Notes: a model not told the origin generated them from the sequence alone. 64,000 nucleotides of DNA from Rhodospirillaceae bacterium (GCA_002722885.1 PBNE01000021.1:1-64000), one strand, 5' to 3'. Positions 34,512 to 43,744 are shown, numbered from the stretch's first letter. Numbers and translations are program-made.

Positions 34512-35711
34512 ATGAAGATCTCGCGCATTGATGTCTCCCTGATCAGCGTGCGCTTCGTCGCTCCGATCCGTTGGTCCGGTGGCGCGAACGAGGACTGGAC
34601 GCGGATTATCGTCGAAGTTCACACCGATGACGGTCTGGTGGGTCTGGGCGAGACGCTGGGCGGCAGCGTCACCGCGCAGCTCATCGAGAGCGAAATTGCA
34701 CCGATGTTCCTGGGAGAGAATCCTTTCCATGTCGAAAAGATGCTCTCCAAAGCCACCTTCGTGCCGCTTTATTACGGCAAGGCGGGGCTCTGCGCCATCG
34801 CCGCACTCGAGGTCGCCTGCTGGGACATCATGGGCAAGGCCACCGGTCAGCCGTTGTGCAATCTTCTGGGTGGCCGTCTGCGCGATGAGATACCCTTTGC
34901 CGCCTACATCTATCATCGCAACGCCAACCGGGACGGCACCGGTGAGATCGACACCACTGAGCAGGTTGTCGACCATGCCCGCGCGCTGGTCGAAAGGCAC
35001 GGCTTCACGACCATCAAGTACAAAGGCGGCGTGAAGAGCGAACGCGACGAAATCACCAACATGTGGGCCCTGCGCGAAGCCTTCCCCGATCTAAAGCTCC
35101 GGTTCGATCCCCAGGCGATCTACAGTCCGGCCACGGCCCTGCGCATGGGCCACGTCTTCGAGGAGATCAGACTGGAGTACTACGAGGATCCCGTGTGGGG
35201 GAATGTCGCCATGGCGCGCCTGCGCCAGCAGGTGAGACTGCCGCTGGCGACCAACATGTGCGTCATCGACCTCGACAGTCTGGCAGAAGGCCACCAGCTC
35301 GGCAGCGTGGACGTCATTCTGGGCGACATCTTCGAATGGGGCGGTATCGCCAACGTCAAGAAGCTCGGCGCCGTCTGCGAGGCCTTCCAACTGGGCCTGA
35401 ACTTCCATTCAGCAGGCGAGCTGGGCATCGGCCAGGCCGCCTATCTCCAGATGGCCGCGGCCTGTCAGGCTCTACCGTTTGCCCTCGACACCCACATCAC
35501 CGAGCTCGCCGGAGAGGTGATCACTGACGGTGTCATCGCGTTGACCGACCACGGCACAATCCGGGTTCCCGATGGCCCGGGACTGGGCGTTTCGCTCGAT
35601 CCGGACCGCTTCGCCGAAGCTAAAGAGGCCTATGCGCGTCTGGGCGACAAGAGCGTCTACGAGGAAGACGAAGCGCGCGCCGGCGTGATCCCGGTCAAAT
35701 CGATGCTCTGA
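34512..35711 (+). CDS. enolase-superfamily sugar-acid dehydratase (glucarate-dehydratase-like)
   Basis: A 399-residue enolase-superfamily protein. FTTIKYKGGVKS contains the catalytic KxK, LRFDPQAIY the first metal Asp, EYYEDPVW the Glu, and LATNMCVID an Asn as third ligand, the Asp-Glu-Asn set found in the glucarate dehydratase group. NFHSAGELGIGQ supplies a candidate catalytic His. It should dehydrate an acid sugar to a 2-keto-3-deoxy product for the aldolase encoded just upstream. The exact sugar is unknown. Confidence 0.87.
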   Translation: MKISRIDVSLISVRFVAPIRWSGGANEDWTRIIVEVHTDDGLVGLGETLGGSVTAQLIESEIAPMFLGENPFHVEKMLSKATFVPLYYGKAGLCAIAALEVACWDIMGKATGQPLCNLLGGRLRDEIPFAAYIYHRNANRDGTGEIDTTEQVVDHARALVERHGFTTIKYKGGVKSERDEITNMWALREAFPDLKLRFDPQAIYSPATALRMGHVFEEIRLEYYEDPVWGNVAMARLRQQVRLPLATNMCVIDLDSLAEGHQLGSVDVILGDIFEWGGIANVKKLGAVCEAFQLGLNFHSAGELGIGQAAYLQMAAACQALPFALDTHITELAGEVITDGVIALTDHGTIRVPDGPGLGVSLDPDRFAEAKEAYARLGDKSVYEEDEARAGVIPVKSML

Positions 35712-35720
35712 CGACAGGCG

Positions 35721-36614
35721 TCAGGCCGCCGCCTCGTCCGACATTCGGATTCGCTTGTGCTCGCGCAGCGAGATGTAGATGCCGCTGGCCACAATGATGG
35801 TGATGCCGACCCAACTCCAGACATCCGGAAAGTCGCCAAAGACCGTGAGCCCGATGATGGTGGCCGCGACGATCTCGAAGTAACCAAACGGCGCCAGCAA
35901 TGAGGCCGAAACGTGGCTGTAGGCGCGCAGGATCAAGTAATGGCCGGCGGCTGAGACCGCGCCGATTGCCAGCATCAGCGCCCAGGACGACAAGTCCGGA
36001 GTGCGCCACTCCAGGGCGACCACAAAGGACAACACGACGGCGGCAATCAGGCCCTGGATGAAGATCGCCATCATGGGCTCGGCGCTCAGCGCCACACGCC
36101 GTGTCAGCACAATGTAGAGGGCGAAGGCAACACTGCCCGTCAGTGAAAACAGCGCACCCTCATCAAAGCTGCTGAAATCAGGTTTGATGATGAACAGCGT
36201 ACCGGCAAACCCGACGACACAGGCCGCATAGCGGCGCCAGCCCGTTTGCTCTCCCAGCAGCCATGGGGCCATGGCTGTCACCAGGAAGGGATAGGCGAAG
36301 AAGATCGCGATGGCATCGGCCAGCGGCATGCGGGCAAAGGCCATAAACACCAGAAAGGTGGACGTCGCATGCAGGATGCTCCGGCCTACCTGTGCGGCAG
36401 CATCAGGGGGCCGCAAAAGCGCCGTGCCGTGGCGTTTCCACGCCAAGGGAAAGGTCAGCAGGGTCTGGAACAGATAGCGCGCCCAGACGATCTGGAGGAC
36501 CGAGTAGCCGACCCCCGAAAGATACTTCGCCATGCCGTCGACCCCCGAAAGAATCGAAACGGCAGGAAGAAGCAGGAAGAGTGCAGCGGCGAGTCCACCG
36601 CGGGGCAAGGCCAT
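35721..36614 (-). CDS. EamA/DMT-family transporter
   Basis: A 297-residue membrane protein with ten predicted helices in two repeats: LFLLLPAVSILSGVDGMAKY, ADAIAIFFAYPFLVTAMAPW and LLAPFGYFEIVAATIIGLTV are characteristic. The C-terminus is short and charged. It is the third EamA-type gene of the window. Its location after the sugar-acid genes, on the opposite strand, gives only weak support for a sugar-acid or keto-acid substrate. Confidence 0.88.
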   Translation of the reverse strand: MALPRGGLAAALFLLLPAVSILSGVDGMAKYLSGVGYSVLQIVWARYLFQTLLTFPLAWKRHGTALLRPPDAAAQVGRSILHATSTFLVFMAFARMPLADAIAIFFAYPFLVTAMAPWLLGEQTGWRRYAACVVGFAGTLFIIKPDFSSFDEGALFSLTGSVAFALYIVLTRRVALSAEPMMAIFIQGLIAAVVLSFVVALEWRTPDLSSWALMLAIGAVSAAGHYLILRAYSHVSASLLAPFGYFEIVAATIIGLTVFGDFPDVWSWVGITIIVASGIYISLREHKRIRMSDEAAA

Positions 36615-36619
36615 ACCGA

Positions 36620-37813
36620 TCAGCTTTGAAGTAAGGTTTTGCGCAAAAAGTCGAGCAGGCTGATCACCGCATAGTTGCGCAGCTGCTGGCGGTCTCCGGG
36701 CAGCGCCACGGTGGTAGCATGTTGGCCTCCGTCATGGTCAAGACCCAGGTAGACCGTGCCCCGTGGTGCATCCTCGTCGTCCTGGGCGGCGATGGCAGCG
36801 ATACCGAGATCGGTCCCGAAACGCCCCCGGGCCTTGGCGGCAGCTTCCAGCGCGTGTGCTTCACCCATGTGGGCACTAACCCCACCGGCAACGATGGCGC
36901 CCTGGAAGATCTCCAAAGTGGGATCGGCAGTCGTCATCCGTGAAGCCATCACACCACCGGTCAGGCTTTCATGCACGGCCAGACGCCAACCTCTCTGCCT
37001 CAGAAGTTCGAGGACCACAGTTTCCATCGTGTCGTCATCGACGGCAAAGAGATGATCCCCCACGACCAACCGGACCAGCGCCTCTTCCTCGTCAAGCAAG
37101 GCCGTGGCGGAGCCTTCATCGTCCGTCTTGGCAGTCACACGGACCTTGATGCCTTCGATGCCACTGGCCTGAAACGCGATGGTCGGATTGCCCGCCCGGT
37201 CGAGCTCCTGCATCCGCTCATCAAGCATTTCAGCAAGTCCGGACTCACTCAGACCCCAGGTCTTGAGAACGCGGCTGCGAATGACTGCGGCAGCTCCACG
37301 TCGGCGCTGGAGATCGGGCAGAATGGTGCCCACCATCATCTCCCTCATCTCATAGGGCACACCAGGCACCGCATAGATCACTTTGTCACCCACCGGGCAG
37401 ACCATGCCCGGCGCGGTGCCCGGCATTTCCGCGATCACGCTGGCGCCCTCCGGGACATCGGCCTGGCGCCGATTGTTGTCCGTCATCTCGCGGTCACGTT
37501 CGTCGAACATGGCCTTGATCGCCGCCACAATCGCCTCGTCACGGACTAGCGGCACACCCATGATCGCGGCAATGACGTCTCGCGTGATGTCGTCCTGCGT
37601 GGGCCCCAGGCCGCCGCAACAGATCACCGCATCGCTGCGCTCCAGCGCCTGGCGCAGCGTGGCCTCCATACGCGCAAAGTTGTCACCAACCTTGGTCTGA
37701 TTGAGCGAATCAATTCCAGCCAGAGCAAGCTGCTCACCGATCCATGACGAGTTGGTATCGACGATCTGCCCCAACAGGAGCTCTGTCCCGATGGCCACAA
37801 CCTCACAACGCAT
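36620..37813 (-). CDS. cinA: CinA-family protein (competence/damage-inducible, nicotinamide nucleotide repair)
   Basis: The ATG with GGGGGAT upstream gives MRCEVVAIGTELLLGQIVDT, so the 68-codon extension of the track ORF is discarded. The 397-residue protein has the N-terminal molybdopterin-binding-like (COG1058) domain with GGLGPTQDDITRDV and YAVPGVPYEMREMM. The C-terminal part (LLRQRGWRLAVHESLTGG) resembles the NMN deamidase domain, then QGAIVAGGVSAHMG. The deamidase motif is usually AESCTGG; here it is HESLTGG, with Leu in place of Cys, which may affect activity. Confidence 0.87.
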   Translation of the reverse strand: MRCEVVAIGTELLLGQIVDTNSSWIGEQLALAGIDSLNQTKVGDNFARMEATLRQALERSDAVICCGGLGPTQDDITRDVIAAIMGVPLVRDEAIVAAIKAMFDERDREMTDNNRRQADVPEGASVIAEMPGTAPGMVCPVGDKVIYAVPGVPYEMREMMVGTILPDLQRRRGAAAVIRSRVLKTWGLSESGLAEMLDERMQELDRAGNPTIAFQASGIEGIKVRVTAKTDDEGSATALLDEEEALVRLVVGDHLFAVDDDTMETVVLELLRQRGWRLAVHESLTGGVMASRMTTADPTLEIFQGAIVAGGVSAHMGEAHALEAAAKARGRFGTDLGIAAIAAQDDEDAPRGTVYLGLDHDGGQHATTVALPGDRQQLRNYAVISLLDFLRKTLLQS

Positions 37814-37904
37814 CGTATCCCCCGATGATCCAACCACGTGAAGCGGTATGGCACAGCGGCGATCTGGTGCAAGCTTCACGACCGATGACCACATGGAGCC
37901 AACG

Positions 37905-38768
37905 ATGTCAGACCTCGTTTGCAATCCCCTGCACGACGACTTCGGCGCCTCTGTCACGGGGATCGATCTTGGCTCGCCACTCGAATCGGCGCAGGTCGCG
38001 GCCGTGAAGCGGGCCATCGATCGCTTCTCATTTCTGGTGTTCCCGAATCAGGATATGGACGACCCGCGCCAGCTGGCATTCACGCGCTATCTCGGAGAGC
38101 CAGAGGTCGAACACGTGAGGTTCGGGCAACAGGGTGTGGTCGACTACTTCGGAACGATCGGCAACATCGACGAGAACGGCAACCAGCAGGGCAACGATCA
38201 CGCCGTCACGAAGTATGTGCGCGGCAACGAGATGTGGCATTCAGATTCCTCGTTCCGCGAGAACCCGACCTACGTCACCATCACTTGTGCCTATGAAGTC
38301 CCCGACAAGGGCGGGACGACAGAGTTCGTCAGCGGTCGTGCCGCCTATGGCCGGCTCGCGGCCTCAGAGAAGGCAAAGCTCGATCCGCTGGCGACCATTC
38401 ACGACTATGTCTTCTCGCGCAGCAAGGTCGCGGAGGTCACAGCCTCGCACGCGGCGTCCCTACCGCCGGTCGAACAGCGGCTTGTCCGCACAAACCCTGC
38501 AACCGGTGACAAGAACCTCTATCTCGGTTCCCATGCCCGGGAGGTCGTGGGCTGGAGTGTGGAAGAGAGTCGCACGCTGCTCGACGACCTTCTGGAGCGC
38601 ACGACACGTCCTGAGGACATTCTGAGCCACCGCTGGCGGTCCGGCGATCTCGTGATCTGGGACAACCGCTGCCTTCTCCATCGCGGCCGCCCCTACGACG
38701 CCGACCGCTACCGCCGACGAATGCGCCAGACCCGGGTCTGCGGTACGGGGCCGACGCTGGAAGAATGA
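37905..38768 (+). CDS. TauD/TfdA-family Fe(II)/2-oxoglutarate dioxygenase
   Basis: From the ATG preceded by GGAG the protein has 287 residues. The iron site is readable: MWHSDSSFRENPTYVT gives the HxD pair near residue 110, and DNRCLLHRGRPYD gives the distal His near 260, with RRRMRQTRV carrying the 2-oxoglutarate arginine. FGASVTGIDLGSPL opens the jelly-roll fold. Such enzymes hydroxylate taurine, chlorophenoxy acids, alkyl sulfates or related carboxylates; the substrate is unknown. Divergent from cinA. Confidence 0.87.
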   Translation: MSDLVCNPLHDDFGASVTGIDLGSPLESAQVAAVKRAIDRFSFLVFPNQDMDDPRQLAFTRYLGEPEVEHVRFGQQGVVDYFGTIGNIDENGNQQGNDHAVTKYVRGNEMWHSDSSFRENPTYVTITCAYEVPDKGGTTEFVSGRAAYGRLAASEKAKLDPLATIHDYVFSRSKVAEVTASHAASLPPVEQRLVRTNPATGDKNLYLGSHAREVVGWSVEESRTLLDDLLERTTRPEDILSHRWRSGDLVIWDNRCLLHRGRPYDADRYRRRMRQTRVCGTGPTLEE

Positions 38769-38771
38769 CCA

Positions 38772-40394
38772 CTAGAGAGCGGCAGCCTGTTCGCGCAGGA
38801 CAAACTTCTGAATCTTGCCCGTAGAGGTCTTCGGCAGCTCCGTGAAGACGATGGTCTTGGGGCATTTGAAATGCGCCATGTTGTCGCGGCAGAAGGCGAT
38901 GATCTCCACCTCCGTCGCTTCCGATCCGGGACGCAGCGTGACAAAGGCGCAGGGCGTTTCACCCCATTTTTCATCAGGCCTGGCCACCACCGCGGCTTCC
39001 GCGACAGCGGGGTGACGATAGAGCACACCTTCGACCTCGATAGTCGAGATGTTCTCGCCGCCGGAGATGATGATGTCCTTGCTGCGGTCCTTGATCTGGG
39101 CATAGCCGTCAGGGTGCATGACGGCGAGGTCACCACTGTGGAACCAGCCGCCTTCAAAGGATTTTTCTGTCGTTGCCGGGTTCTTCAGGTAACCCGACAT
39201 TGTGATGTTCCCGCGCATCATGATCTCACCCATGGTCTCGCCGTCGGCCGGAACCGGCTCCATGGTTTCGGGATCGGCGACCATCATCGCTTCCTGAACG
39301 ACGTAGGTGACGCCCTGACGCGCCTTCTTGTCGGCCTTGTCCTGGGCCGACAGCATGTCCCATTCGGGATGCCAGGCGCAGACTGTGGCCGGGCCATAGA
39401 CTTCAGTGAGGCCGTAGACGTGTGTGATCTCCAACCCCTTCGCCTCGATCCTCTCCAGGACGGCGGCTGGAGGCGCAGCACCAGCCGTCATCATTTTCAC
39501 CGGATGTGTGATGCTATCCCACAGCGCATTATCACCCGACAGCATCATCGTCATGACGATCGGCGCACCACAGAGATGGGTGACCTCGTGTTCGGCAATG
39601 GCCCCAAGGATCGCTTCGGCGGAAAGCCCGCGCAGACAAACATGAGTTCCGGCCATCGCGGTCACGGTCCAGGGAAAACACCAGCCGTTGCAGTGGAACA
39701 TCGGCAGGGTCCAGAGGTAGACCGGGAAATGGGGCATCGCCCAGGTGATGATGTTGCCGAGGCCGTTCATGTAGGCGCCACGGTGATGGTAGACGACACC
39801 CTTGGGATCACCTGTGGTGCCGGACGTGTAGTTCAGGGCAATCGGCTGCCATTCATCGGCCGGGCCCGAGAACACAGCATCGGGATCGCCCTCAGCAAGA
39901 AGGTCCTCATAGCTGAGATCACCGATCAGGCGCCCATCCTCACAGAGCGGATCGTCAATATCGACCACCAGCGGTCGGCTCTCCGCCTCTTCGAGCGCCT
40001 TTTCGATCACATCGGCAAAGCTGGAATCAGTGATCAGAACCTTTGCTTCGCCGTGGTTCAGGATGAACGCGATGGCATCCGCATCGAGACGGACATTGAG
40101 CGAGTTGAGCACGGCATCGACCATCGGCACACCATGGCTGGCCTCAAGAAACTCCGGAATGTTGGGCGCCATGATCGCTATGGTGTCGCCCAGACCGATT
40201 CCGCGCTTCCGCAGTGCCGACGCCAGACGCCGGCAGCGCTCGGCTGTTTCGGCCCAGGTCCGGCGAAGATCGCCGTGAATGACGGCAATGCGGTCGGGGT
40301 GGACGGCGGCGGTTCGGTTCAGAAACGCCACCGGTGACAGCGGAACATAGTTGGCGTCATTCCGCCCCAGACCCTGCTCGTAGATGTTTGCCAT
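38772..40394 (-). CDS. acyl-CoA synthetase (AMP-forming, medium-chain or DmdB-like)
   Basis: A 540-residue ANL-superfamily ligase from the ATG preceded by AGGAGG. Motif A3 is LNYTSGTTGDPKGVVYHHRG, A5 has YGLTEVYGP, A7 SGDLAVMHPDGY, A8 DRSKDIIISGGENIS, and the catalytic lysine lies in KTSTGKIQKFVLR. PMFHCNGWCFPW is typical of the medium-chain/3-methylmercaptopropionyl-CoA ligase group. It activates a carboxylic acid to its CoA thioester for beta-oxidation-like breakdown. DMSP-related function is possible but not shown. Confidence 0.9.
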   Translation of the reverse strand: MANIYEQGLGRNDANYVPLSPVAFLNRTAAVHPDRIAVIHGDLRRTWAETAERCRRLASALRKRGIGLGDTIAIMAPNIPEFLEASHGVPMVDAVLNSLNVRLDADAIAFILNHGEAKVLITDSSFADVIEKALEEAESRPLVVDIDDPLCEDGRLIGDLSYEDLLAEGDPDAVFSGPADEWQPIALNYTSGTTGDPKGVVYHHRGAYMNGLGNIITWAMPHFPVYLWTLPMFHCNGWCFPWTVTAMAGTHVCLRGLSAEAILGAIAEHEVTHLCGAPIVMTMMLSGDNALWDSITHPVKMMTAGAAPPAAVLERIEAKGLEITHVYGLTEVYGPATVCAWHPEWDMLSAQDKADKKARQGVTYVVQEAMMVADPETMEPVPADGETMGEIMMRGNITMSGYLKNPATTEKSFEGGWFHSGDLAVMHPDGYAQIKDRSKDIIISGGENISTIEVEGVLYRHPAVAEAAVVARPDEKWGETPCAFVTLRPGSEATEVEIIAFCRDNMAHFKCPKTIVFTELPKTSTGKIQKFVLREQAAAL

Positions 40395-40516
40395 GACTGC
40401 CTCCTTCCCGGCCACTGACCTCTCCCGACATTTCCCGATCAGGGGCGCAATTTCCAGCATTCAACTCGCCGCAAGACCGAGGCAGACTGCATGACACACT
40501 CACGGGAGACACGAAC

Positions 40517-40930
40517 ATGTCCCAACCCGAACCAGCGCTCGTCACACACAACGGAGGCTGCCACTGCGGCCGCGTCCGGTTCGAGGTGGACGCGCCTGTA
40601 GTGCTGGAACTCGACGCATGTAACTGCACGGTCTGCGTGATGTCGGGCATCGTACACCATGTCGTTCCCGCCGAGCGGTTCCGACTGACACAGGGTGAGG
40701 ACGTCCTGACGAACTACACCTTCGGCACCGGCATTGCCCGCCACCCGTTCTGTTCGGTCTGCGGCATCAAGTCGTTCTACCACCCGCGTGCCTATCCCAA
40801 CGGCGTGAGTGTCAACGCCAACTGCCTTGATCCCGACACGATCGAATCGATGGCCGTGACGCGCCGTTTCGACGGTCTGAACTGGGAGGAAGCGCTGCAG
40901 GGTGACAATTACACCCCGCCCAGCGGTTAG
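40517..40930 (+). CDS. GFA/CENP-V-type zinc protein (glutathione-dependent formaldehyde-activating family)
   Basis: A 137-residue protein with the GFA zinc ligands in order: GGCHCGRVRFEV near residues 15-26, ACNCTVCVMSG near 40-50, and HPFCSVCGIKSFYHPR near 78-92. The pattern of two zinc sites is complete. Family members bind S-hydroxymethyl-glutathione or have unknown roles; formaldehyde activation is not general. It would fit the demethylating amine enzymes nearby, but that is inference. Its stop overlaps the stop of the next gene on the other strand. Confidence 0.87.
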   Translation: MSQPEPALVTHNGGCHCGRVRFEVDAPVVLELDACNCTVCVMSGIVHHVVPAERFRLTQGEDVLTNYTFGTGIARHPFCSVCGIKSFYHPRAYPNGVSVNANCLDPDTIESMAVTRRFDGLNWEEALQGDNYTPPSG

Positions 40931-41313
40931 CCTTCCAGCAGCCCCTCTTCGGTCAGGACTTTGCGAGCCACGCGGAAGCACTCAAGGGACTGAGGCACAC
41001 CGCAATAGATGCCCACGACGTGGCAAGCTGCGCGGATCTGCTCCTTGGTGACGCCGTTGCGAAGGGCGCCACGGCAGTGAATCTCCCATTCGTGCATCTT
41101 GCCTAGGGCGCCGATCATCGAAAGGTTCATGAGGGAGCGGGTCTTGGGATCGATGGCATCATCGCCCCAGCCGAAACCCCAGCACCACTCGGTCATTGCT
41201 TCCTGAAACGGCCGGGTGAATTCGTCGGCCGCAGCGAGATTCTTTTCGACATACTCGGTACCCAGCGTTGCCTTGCGCTGCGCCAGTCCGAGTTCAAAAC
41301 GTTTCTTATCCAT
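40927..41313 (-). CDS. carboxymuconolactone decarboxylase family protein
   Basis: A 128-residue AhpD-like helical protein from the ATG preceded by AGGGAG. EWCWGFGWGDDAIDPKTRSL and LGKMHEWEIHCRGALRNGVT carry the conserved core; the His of EIHCRGAL and the C-terminal ACHVVGIYCGVPQSLECF fit 4-carboxymuconolactone decarboxylases rather than the CxxC peroxidases. It might decarboxylate a lactone intermediate of aromatic breakdown, though no other pathway gene is adjacent. Confidence 0.85.
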   Translation of the reverse strand: MDKKRFELGLAQRKATLGTEYVEKNLAAADEFTRPFQEAMTEWCWGFGWGDDAIDPKTRSLMNLSMIGALGKMHEWEIHCRGALRNGVTKEQIRAACHVVGIYCGVPQSLECFRVARKVLTEEGLLEG

Positions 41314-41374
41314 GTTGGGCTCCCTGAAAGACCGTCTGATCGACACCTAGCACCTATCGGTCCTGTTCGGGCAT

Positions 41375-41911
41375 CTAATCGTCACGATAAATGGCCAGCG
41401 CACGCCGCTGTGCATGAAAGCGGTCTATGTTCGCGACGACCTCTTCGTTTGCGTCTGCGATGACAAAGGCCATCAGTGTTTCGAGGAGAGCACCAGCAGC
41501 CACGGTGGAGTTGAAGAAATGCGCCGTCTCGGTCTGCACGACAAAACCGTGCTCGCTGCCCGCGACCACCGGGGAGGCCGGACTGTCGGACAGACCGATG
41601 ACCGTCACGCCCTGACGGCGCGCTATCGCTACCGCATCCACGATCTCACTGCGATAGGGCTTGAAGGTCATTGCCGGCAGAACATCGCCCGGACCGGCCC
41701 GGGCGACATCATCGATTGCGAGACTGCCATCTCTTGGAATGGCGCGAACGCTGCCGAGCGCCATATCGGCGAGATAGGCAAAGTTCCGGGCGAGCGTGTG
41801 ATTGATGCCGACCCCCAGAACATAGGAATGCCGTGCCTCGACGATGGCGTCGGCGGCAGCCTTGATGCGGCCGGTGTCCGTGGCTGCAAAGGTCTGTTCG
41901 ATATTGTGTTC
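41375..41911 (-). pseudogene. RpiR-type regulator, SIS-domain fragment lacking the HTH domain
   Basis: The open frame covers the linker EHNIEQTFAATDTGRIKAAA and a SIS domain (YVLGVGINHTLARNFAYLAD, then GDVLPAMTFKPYRSEIVDA, TVIGLSDSPASPVV). The N-terminal HTH_6 domain of about 100 residues that binds DNA is missing; upstream lies an aminotransferase fragment on the opposite strand. Without its DNA-binding domain it cannot be a normal regulator. The boundary coincides with the point where the aminotransferase similarity begins. Confidence 0.75.
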
Positions 41912-42109
41912 ACGGATGGCCCGGTCGCCAACTACCGCGACGCCAAAGGATCGGATCAGGTCCGCACGGCACGGTTCAACGCGCGGTTGCGTGAAAAGGG
42001 TATTCTGAAGCCCCCCGGCAAGGTCTACCCCTGCCTGGCGCTGACCGAGGCCGACCTCGAACAGACGGTCGATGCCATCAGCTACACGGCTGCAAACATC
42101 GACGGCTGA
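41891..42109 (+). pseudogene. C-terminal fragment of a class III aminotransferase (glutamate-1-semialdehyde-mutase-like)
   Basis: About 72 residues resemble the C-terminal end of class III aminotransferases: GLFDIVFTDGPVANYRD, ARFNARLREKGILKPPGK and YPCLALTEADLEQTVDAI. The 350 or more preceding residues, including the PLP lysine, are absent. The rest of the 231-codon track ORF is antisense to the RpiR fragment. Together with that fragment it looks like a divergent regulator-enzyme pair whose two 5' ends and shared promoter were removed by one deletion. Confidence 0.7.
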
Positions 42110-42112
42110 CGT

Positions 42113-43744
42113 TCACTCCTGAAATGCGAACCGCGCTTCAAAGGGTTCGAGTTGAGGCTTGCCGAGGATGTAGTCGGCGGCGCGTGAGGCCATCATCTGG
42201 GTCGGGGCGTTGAGGTTGGCGCTGATCACGCGGGGCATGGTCGAGGCGTCGACAACTCGCAACGCCTCCATGCCATGGACCCGGAACTGGTCATCGACCA
42301 CCGCCTGGGCATCGTGGCCCATGCGGCAGGTTCCGCAGGGATGGAAATCGGTCGAGGTCAACTCCCGCACGGCCTCTTCAATCTCCTTGTCGGTCTTCAC
42401 GTCCGGACCGGGACTAAGCTCAAAGCCACGCAGGTGATCGAAGGCCGGCTGTGCGATCAGTTCGCGCATCTTCTTGATGCCCTCGACCAGTTCAGCGAGA
42501 TCGAAGGGGTCGTCGAGATAACGAAAATACAGGGCTGGTTTTGTGCCAGGATCAGCCGACTTCAGGGCGATGTAGCCCGAACTCCGAGGCCGCAGCTGGT
42601 CGACCTGAAGCATGAAGGCCTGCTTCAGCTTGATGTGCGTGCCATCATAATCATAGCCCACGGGACCGAAGTGATACTGCAGATTAGGATAGTCGACGCG
42701 GTCGTTCCCCCGGACCAGCCCCCCCGCTTCCCAGACATTCGACGCCGCGATTCCGCTGCGGCTGAGCATCCATTGTGCACCGGCCATGAGCTTGTTAAGC
42801 GGACGGTCAACACGATGCATGGGAAAGGACTGAGTACAGGCAACCGTCATGGGGACCGTCGCATGGTCCTGGAGGTTCTGGCCGACACCGGGGAGGTCGA
42901 GGCGTACGTCAATACCATGCTGTCTCAGGCCGTCCGCGGGGCCGATGCCCGACAGCATCAGCGCCTGCGGCGAGTTGATCGCCCCGCCTGACAAGATGAC
43001 TTCCTTTTCGGCTTCGACCCTGTGCCGCTCGCCTCGATGGTCAAAAACCACGCCCGAGGCGCGGTTGCCGTCGATGATCACACTCTGGACCACCGCATCG
43101 GTCTTCAGCGTCAGATTGCTGCGTGACAGGGCCGGCTTGAGATGCGCCACAGCGGCGCTGCACCGTCGGCCATCGCGCTTGGTCGCATCAAGACGCGTTA
43201 CCCCTTCTGGCTGGTAGCCGTTGGGATCGTCGGTCCGCCCCTGCCCGGCCTGCTCACCGGCTTCCAGGAAGGCATCATAGAGAGGGTTTTCGTAGCTGCC
43301 CTTTGTGACGCCCAGCGGACCGTCTCCACCACGCCAGTCACTGGCGCCTCGGTCGCTGGTTTCGCCGGCCTTGAAGTAGGGAAGACAGTTGGCGTAACGC
43401 CATTCCTTGAGGCCCAGCTCGTCGGCCCAGCGGTCGTAGTCCTGTGGCTGGCCGCGCATGTAGACCATGGAGTTGATCGACGATGACCCCCCGACCACAC
43501 GCCCGCGCGGCATCACGACCTGACGACCATGGAGTTCCGGCTCGTCCTCGGTCTTGTAGTTCCAGTTGATCTTGGGATCCCGATGCGCCTTGTAGACGCC
43601 GGCGGGAATGTGGATCAGCAGGTTCCGGTCCATCGGTCCCGCTTCTAGGACCAGAACCGAATTCCGGCCGTTGGCACTCAGCTTGTTGGCAAGCACACAG
43701 CCTGCCGAGCCCGCACCGATGATGACATAATCGTACCGCGCCAT
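42113..43744 (-). CDS. GMC-family oxidoreductase (choline-dehydrogenase-like)
   Basis: A 543-residue glucose-methanol-choline flavoprotein. The FAD loop is YVIIGAGSAGCVLANKLSA, followed by PRGRVVGGSSSINSMVYMRG (GMC signature 1) and GGAINSPQALMLSGIGPAD (signature 2). The C-terminal DFHPCGTCRMG contains the active-site His, and VVDASTMPRVISANLNAPTQ is typical. It oxidises an alcohol, perhaps choline or a polyethylene-glycol-like compound, passing electrons to FAD. The start is the internal ATG; the track ORF extends further. Confidence 0.92.
   Translation of the reverse strand: MARYDYVIIGAGSAGCVLANKLSANGRNSVLVLEAGPMDRNLLIHIPAGVYKAHRDPKINWNYKTEDEPELHGRQVVMPRGRVVGGSSSINSMVYMRGQPQDYDRWADELGLKEWRYANCLPYFKAGETSDRGASDWRGGDGPLGVTKGSYENPLYDAFLEAGEQAGQGRTDDPNGYQPEGVTRLDATKRDGRRCSAAVAHLKPALSRSNLTLKTDAVVQSVIIDGNRASGVVFDHRGERHRVEAEKEVILSGGAINSPQALMLSGIGPADGLRQHGIDVRLDLPGVGQNLQDHATVPMTVACTQSFPMHRVDRPLNKLMAGAQWMLSRSGIAASNVWEAGGLVRGNDRVDYPNLQYHFGPVGYDYDGTHIKLKQAFMLQVDQLRPRSSGYIALKSADPGTKPALYFRYLDDPFDLAELVEGIKKMRELIAQPAFDHLRGFELSPGPDVKTDKEIEEAVRELTSTDFHPCGTCRMGHDAQAVVDDQFRVHGMEALRVVDASTMPRVISANLNAPTQMMASRAADYILGKPQLEPFEARFAFQE

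Noticed and set aside
38871-40337. 488-codon rightward ORF
   Set aside because: Complete antisense of the acyl-CoA synthetase, which has all its motifs in the other frame.
41414-41890. N-terminal part of the 231-codon rightward ORF as an aminotransferase
   Set aside because: It is antisense to the recognisable SIS domain; only the last 72 codons resemble an aminotransferase.
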